Shown here piece by piece: positions 15,243 to 16,345 of a stretch of 16,345 nucleotides of DNA. Below the pieces are notes generated by a model. The model was not told where the DNA came from. It worked only from the letters and a program-made list of their open reading frames with translations, and searched no databases. Position 1 is the first letter of the stretch; every line of letters starts with the position of its first letter. A program made the translations under genes and the position numbers. The DNA comes from an uncultured Sphingomonas sp. (GTDB lineage Bacteria > Pseudomonadota > Alphaproteobacteria > Sphingomonadales > Sphingomonadaceae), in contig CAMPJH010000016.1 of NCBI GenBank assembly GCA_946886845.1, positions 1 to 16,345 on the forward strand, given 5' to 3'.

Positions 15243-16345
15243 CAGCTCAGCAATTCCGCCAGGGCCTTGCACTCCCTGAACTCGGGTTCGTCGCGATACA
15301 TGTCGATCAACTGCTTGTAGGCAAGGCCGACGGTGCGAACGTCGCGATTTATGTCGAACAGGCCGACCGGGAAGACATTCCCGGATGGCTTCGTCAGAGC
15401 GATGTCCCAGTCGACCTGGTCGGTCAGGCTGTACCAGGTGAAACCAATCAGCGGCACGCCCGATTTCCTCAGCAGCTGGACGTTATGCCATTGGCGCCAG
15501 AGCCAGTGTGGGGCGTCGGCCGCATCCATCCGGTGGGTTTCGGTATGCATCATCGGCCGGCCGTAGCGCGCGTAATATTGGCTCGCGATCACGTACCAGC
15601 CGAACAGCTCGCCGAGCGAGCGAGCATTGCCCTCGCTATCGATAAGCCGTTCGTTCCATTCATAATAATCGAGACCGATAATCGATCGGCGCGGGACCGC
15701 ATTATGACGGAAGGGGGCCAAGTCTTCGTCGGCGACCCCGTGCTCGCTCAGATAGGCCTTCATCGTGCCGCTGGGCGCGTGCGCGTAGATCAGGTCCAAT
15801 GGCAGGAAGCGGCGCTCGTTTTCCAGCTCGGCAAGGTGCTCGATGTGCGGGTCGGGGCAGCAGGGCTGGGTGAACTCGCTGCTCTCGCTATTGATCAGCA
15901 ACGCATCCTTGCGGCGCTTCAGGATCGCATCGGTGATCGCCAGGTTTGCGGAGGCTAGGTTGAGCGCTGCCCGCACGAATGAGGCGTCGTCGGTCTTCTG
16001 CTCGTTCCAGGCGCCCTGAAGCGCGCTCATCCGGGCGCAGACGTACATTTCATTGACCGGCGTGTAGAAGCGCACCCACGGGAACCGCTCGGCAAAGGCC
16101 CCAGCATATTCGGCAAGGGCGGGGACGAGCTCACTGTTCTGGAAGGTTTGAAGCCAGTCGGGCAGCCCGAAATGGCACAGATCGACGATCGGCTCGGGGC
16201 CATAACGCTCGAGCTCGGCCATCTGAGCGTCGATCCACGACCAGTCGAAAGATCCCGGCCCGCGAAAAATGAGGTGCAGCGGCGGGCCGTACCGAAGGTG
16301 GGTGATGCCGAGCCGGCGGCACAGCTCGAAATCCTCCTGCCAGTG
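15242..16345 (-). CDS. Family 1-like glycoside hydrolase, C-terminal part (runs off right edge)
   Basis: The frame is open from the stop (TGA, 15242-15244) to the window edge, giving 367 residues without the N-terminus. An internal ATG at 16222 is not the start, because the 41 codons before it (HWQEDFELCRRLGITHLRYG, then FDWSWIDAQM) are clearly family sequence. The TIM-barrel fold of GH1/clan GH-A is indicated by FYTPVNEM, holding the putative acid/base glutamate (codon 16049-16051), and MMHTETHRMD, holding the putative nucleophile glutamate (codon 15539-15541). The latter replaces the usual ITENG of classical beta-glucosidases. GFTWYSLTDQVDWD (near 15410-15450) is the conserved aglycone-side tryptophan segment. 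The likely role is hydrolysis of a beta-glycoside; substrate and location are unknown. It is followed by the coupled membrane protein. Confidence 0.85.
   Translation of the reverse strand, partial: HWQEDFELCRRLGITHLRYGPPLHLIFRGPGSFDWSWIDAQMAELERYGPEPIVDLCHFGLPDWLQTFQNSELVPALAEYAGAFAERFPWVRFYTPVNEMYVCARMSALQGAWNEQKTDDASFVRAALNLASANLAITDAILKRRKDALLINSESSEFTQPCCPDPHIEHLAELENERRFLPLDLIYAHAPSGTMKAYLSEHGVADEDLAPFRHNAVPRRSIIGLDYYEWNERLIDSEGNARSLGELFGWYVIASQYYARYGRPMMHTETHRMDAADAPHWLWRQWHNVQLLRKSGVPLIGFTWYSLTDQVDWDIALTKPSGNVFPVGLFDINRDVRTVGLAYKQLIDMYRDEPEFRECKALAELLS

Overview
The window reads as ordinary chromosome of a high-GC alphaproteobacterium, most likely a member of the Sphingomonadales. This is inferred from codon style, the protein sequences (Lon, HU, CcmC-I, a DUF3775-type protein, a PAHLTMF-type 2H phosphoesterase) and tRNA sequence style; no marker gene such as 16S rRNA is present to settle it. 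Genes are packed tightly, with no non-coding gap over about 175 bases. No transposase, integrase, CRISPR array, phage gene or toxin-antitoxin pair was seen.

Layout. (1) 1-3135: the start of a small acidic protein on the minus strand, divergent from lon (ATP-dependent protease), then an HU-type DNA-binding protein and tRNA-Val(CAC). (2) 3148-4377, minus strand: a HIT-family protein followed by a Crp/Fnr-family regulator that lacks the FNR iron-sulfur cysteines. (3) 4473-5628, plus strand: tRNA-His(GTG) and, 32 bases later, a Glu/Leu/Phe/Val-type amino acid dehydrogenase. (4) 5640-10361, plus strand: a complete downstream System I cytochrome c maturation block, ccmC-D-E-F-G-H-I, in which every junction is a 4-base ATGA or GTGA stop/start overlap. 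The ABC transporter genes ccmA and ccmB are not here. (5) 10358-11461, minus strand: alanine dehydrogenase, convergent with ccmI and sharing the bases CTAG with it. (6) 11633-14075, plus strand: Kup potassium transporter, then a 2'-5' RNA ligase-like 2H phosphoesterase with an unclear start. (7) 14072-14494, minus strand: a DUF3775-type acidic protein, again sharing CTAG with its convergent neighbour. (8) 14647-14723, plus strand: tRNA-Met(CAT) behind a good sigma70-type promoter. (9) 14730-16345, minus strand: a family 1-like glycoside hydrolase running off the right edge, and a four-helix membrane protein coupled to it by a TGATG overlap.

How the genes work together. The ccm block moves haem through CcmC to CcmE, and from there to apocytochromes that CcmG/CcmH/CcmI keep reduced and present to CcmF. 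The two NAD-dependent amino acid dehydrogenases flanking it point to branched-chain amino acid and alanine catabolism, but a regulatory link to cytochrome assembly is not shown. The regulatory features I trust most are a perfect 7-1-7 palindrome overlapping a putative ald promoter, and promoters in front of tRNA-Val and tRNA-Met that share the -10 hexamer TATATC. I did not find a convincing new multi-gene system. The items worth a second look are the palindrome, the twice-repeated CTAG tail-to-tail overlap, the start-less RNA ligase gene, the substituted HIT motif and the coupled hydrolase/membrane pair.
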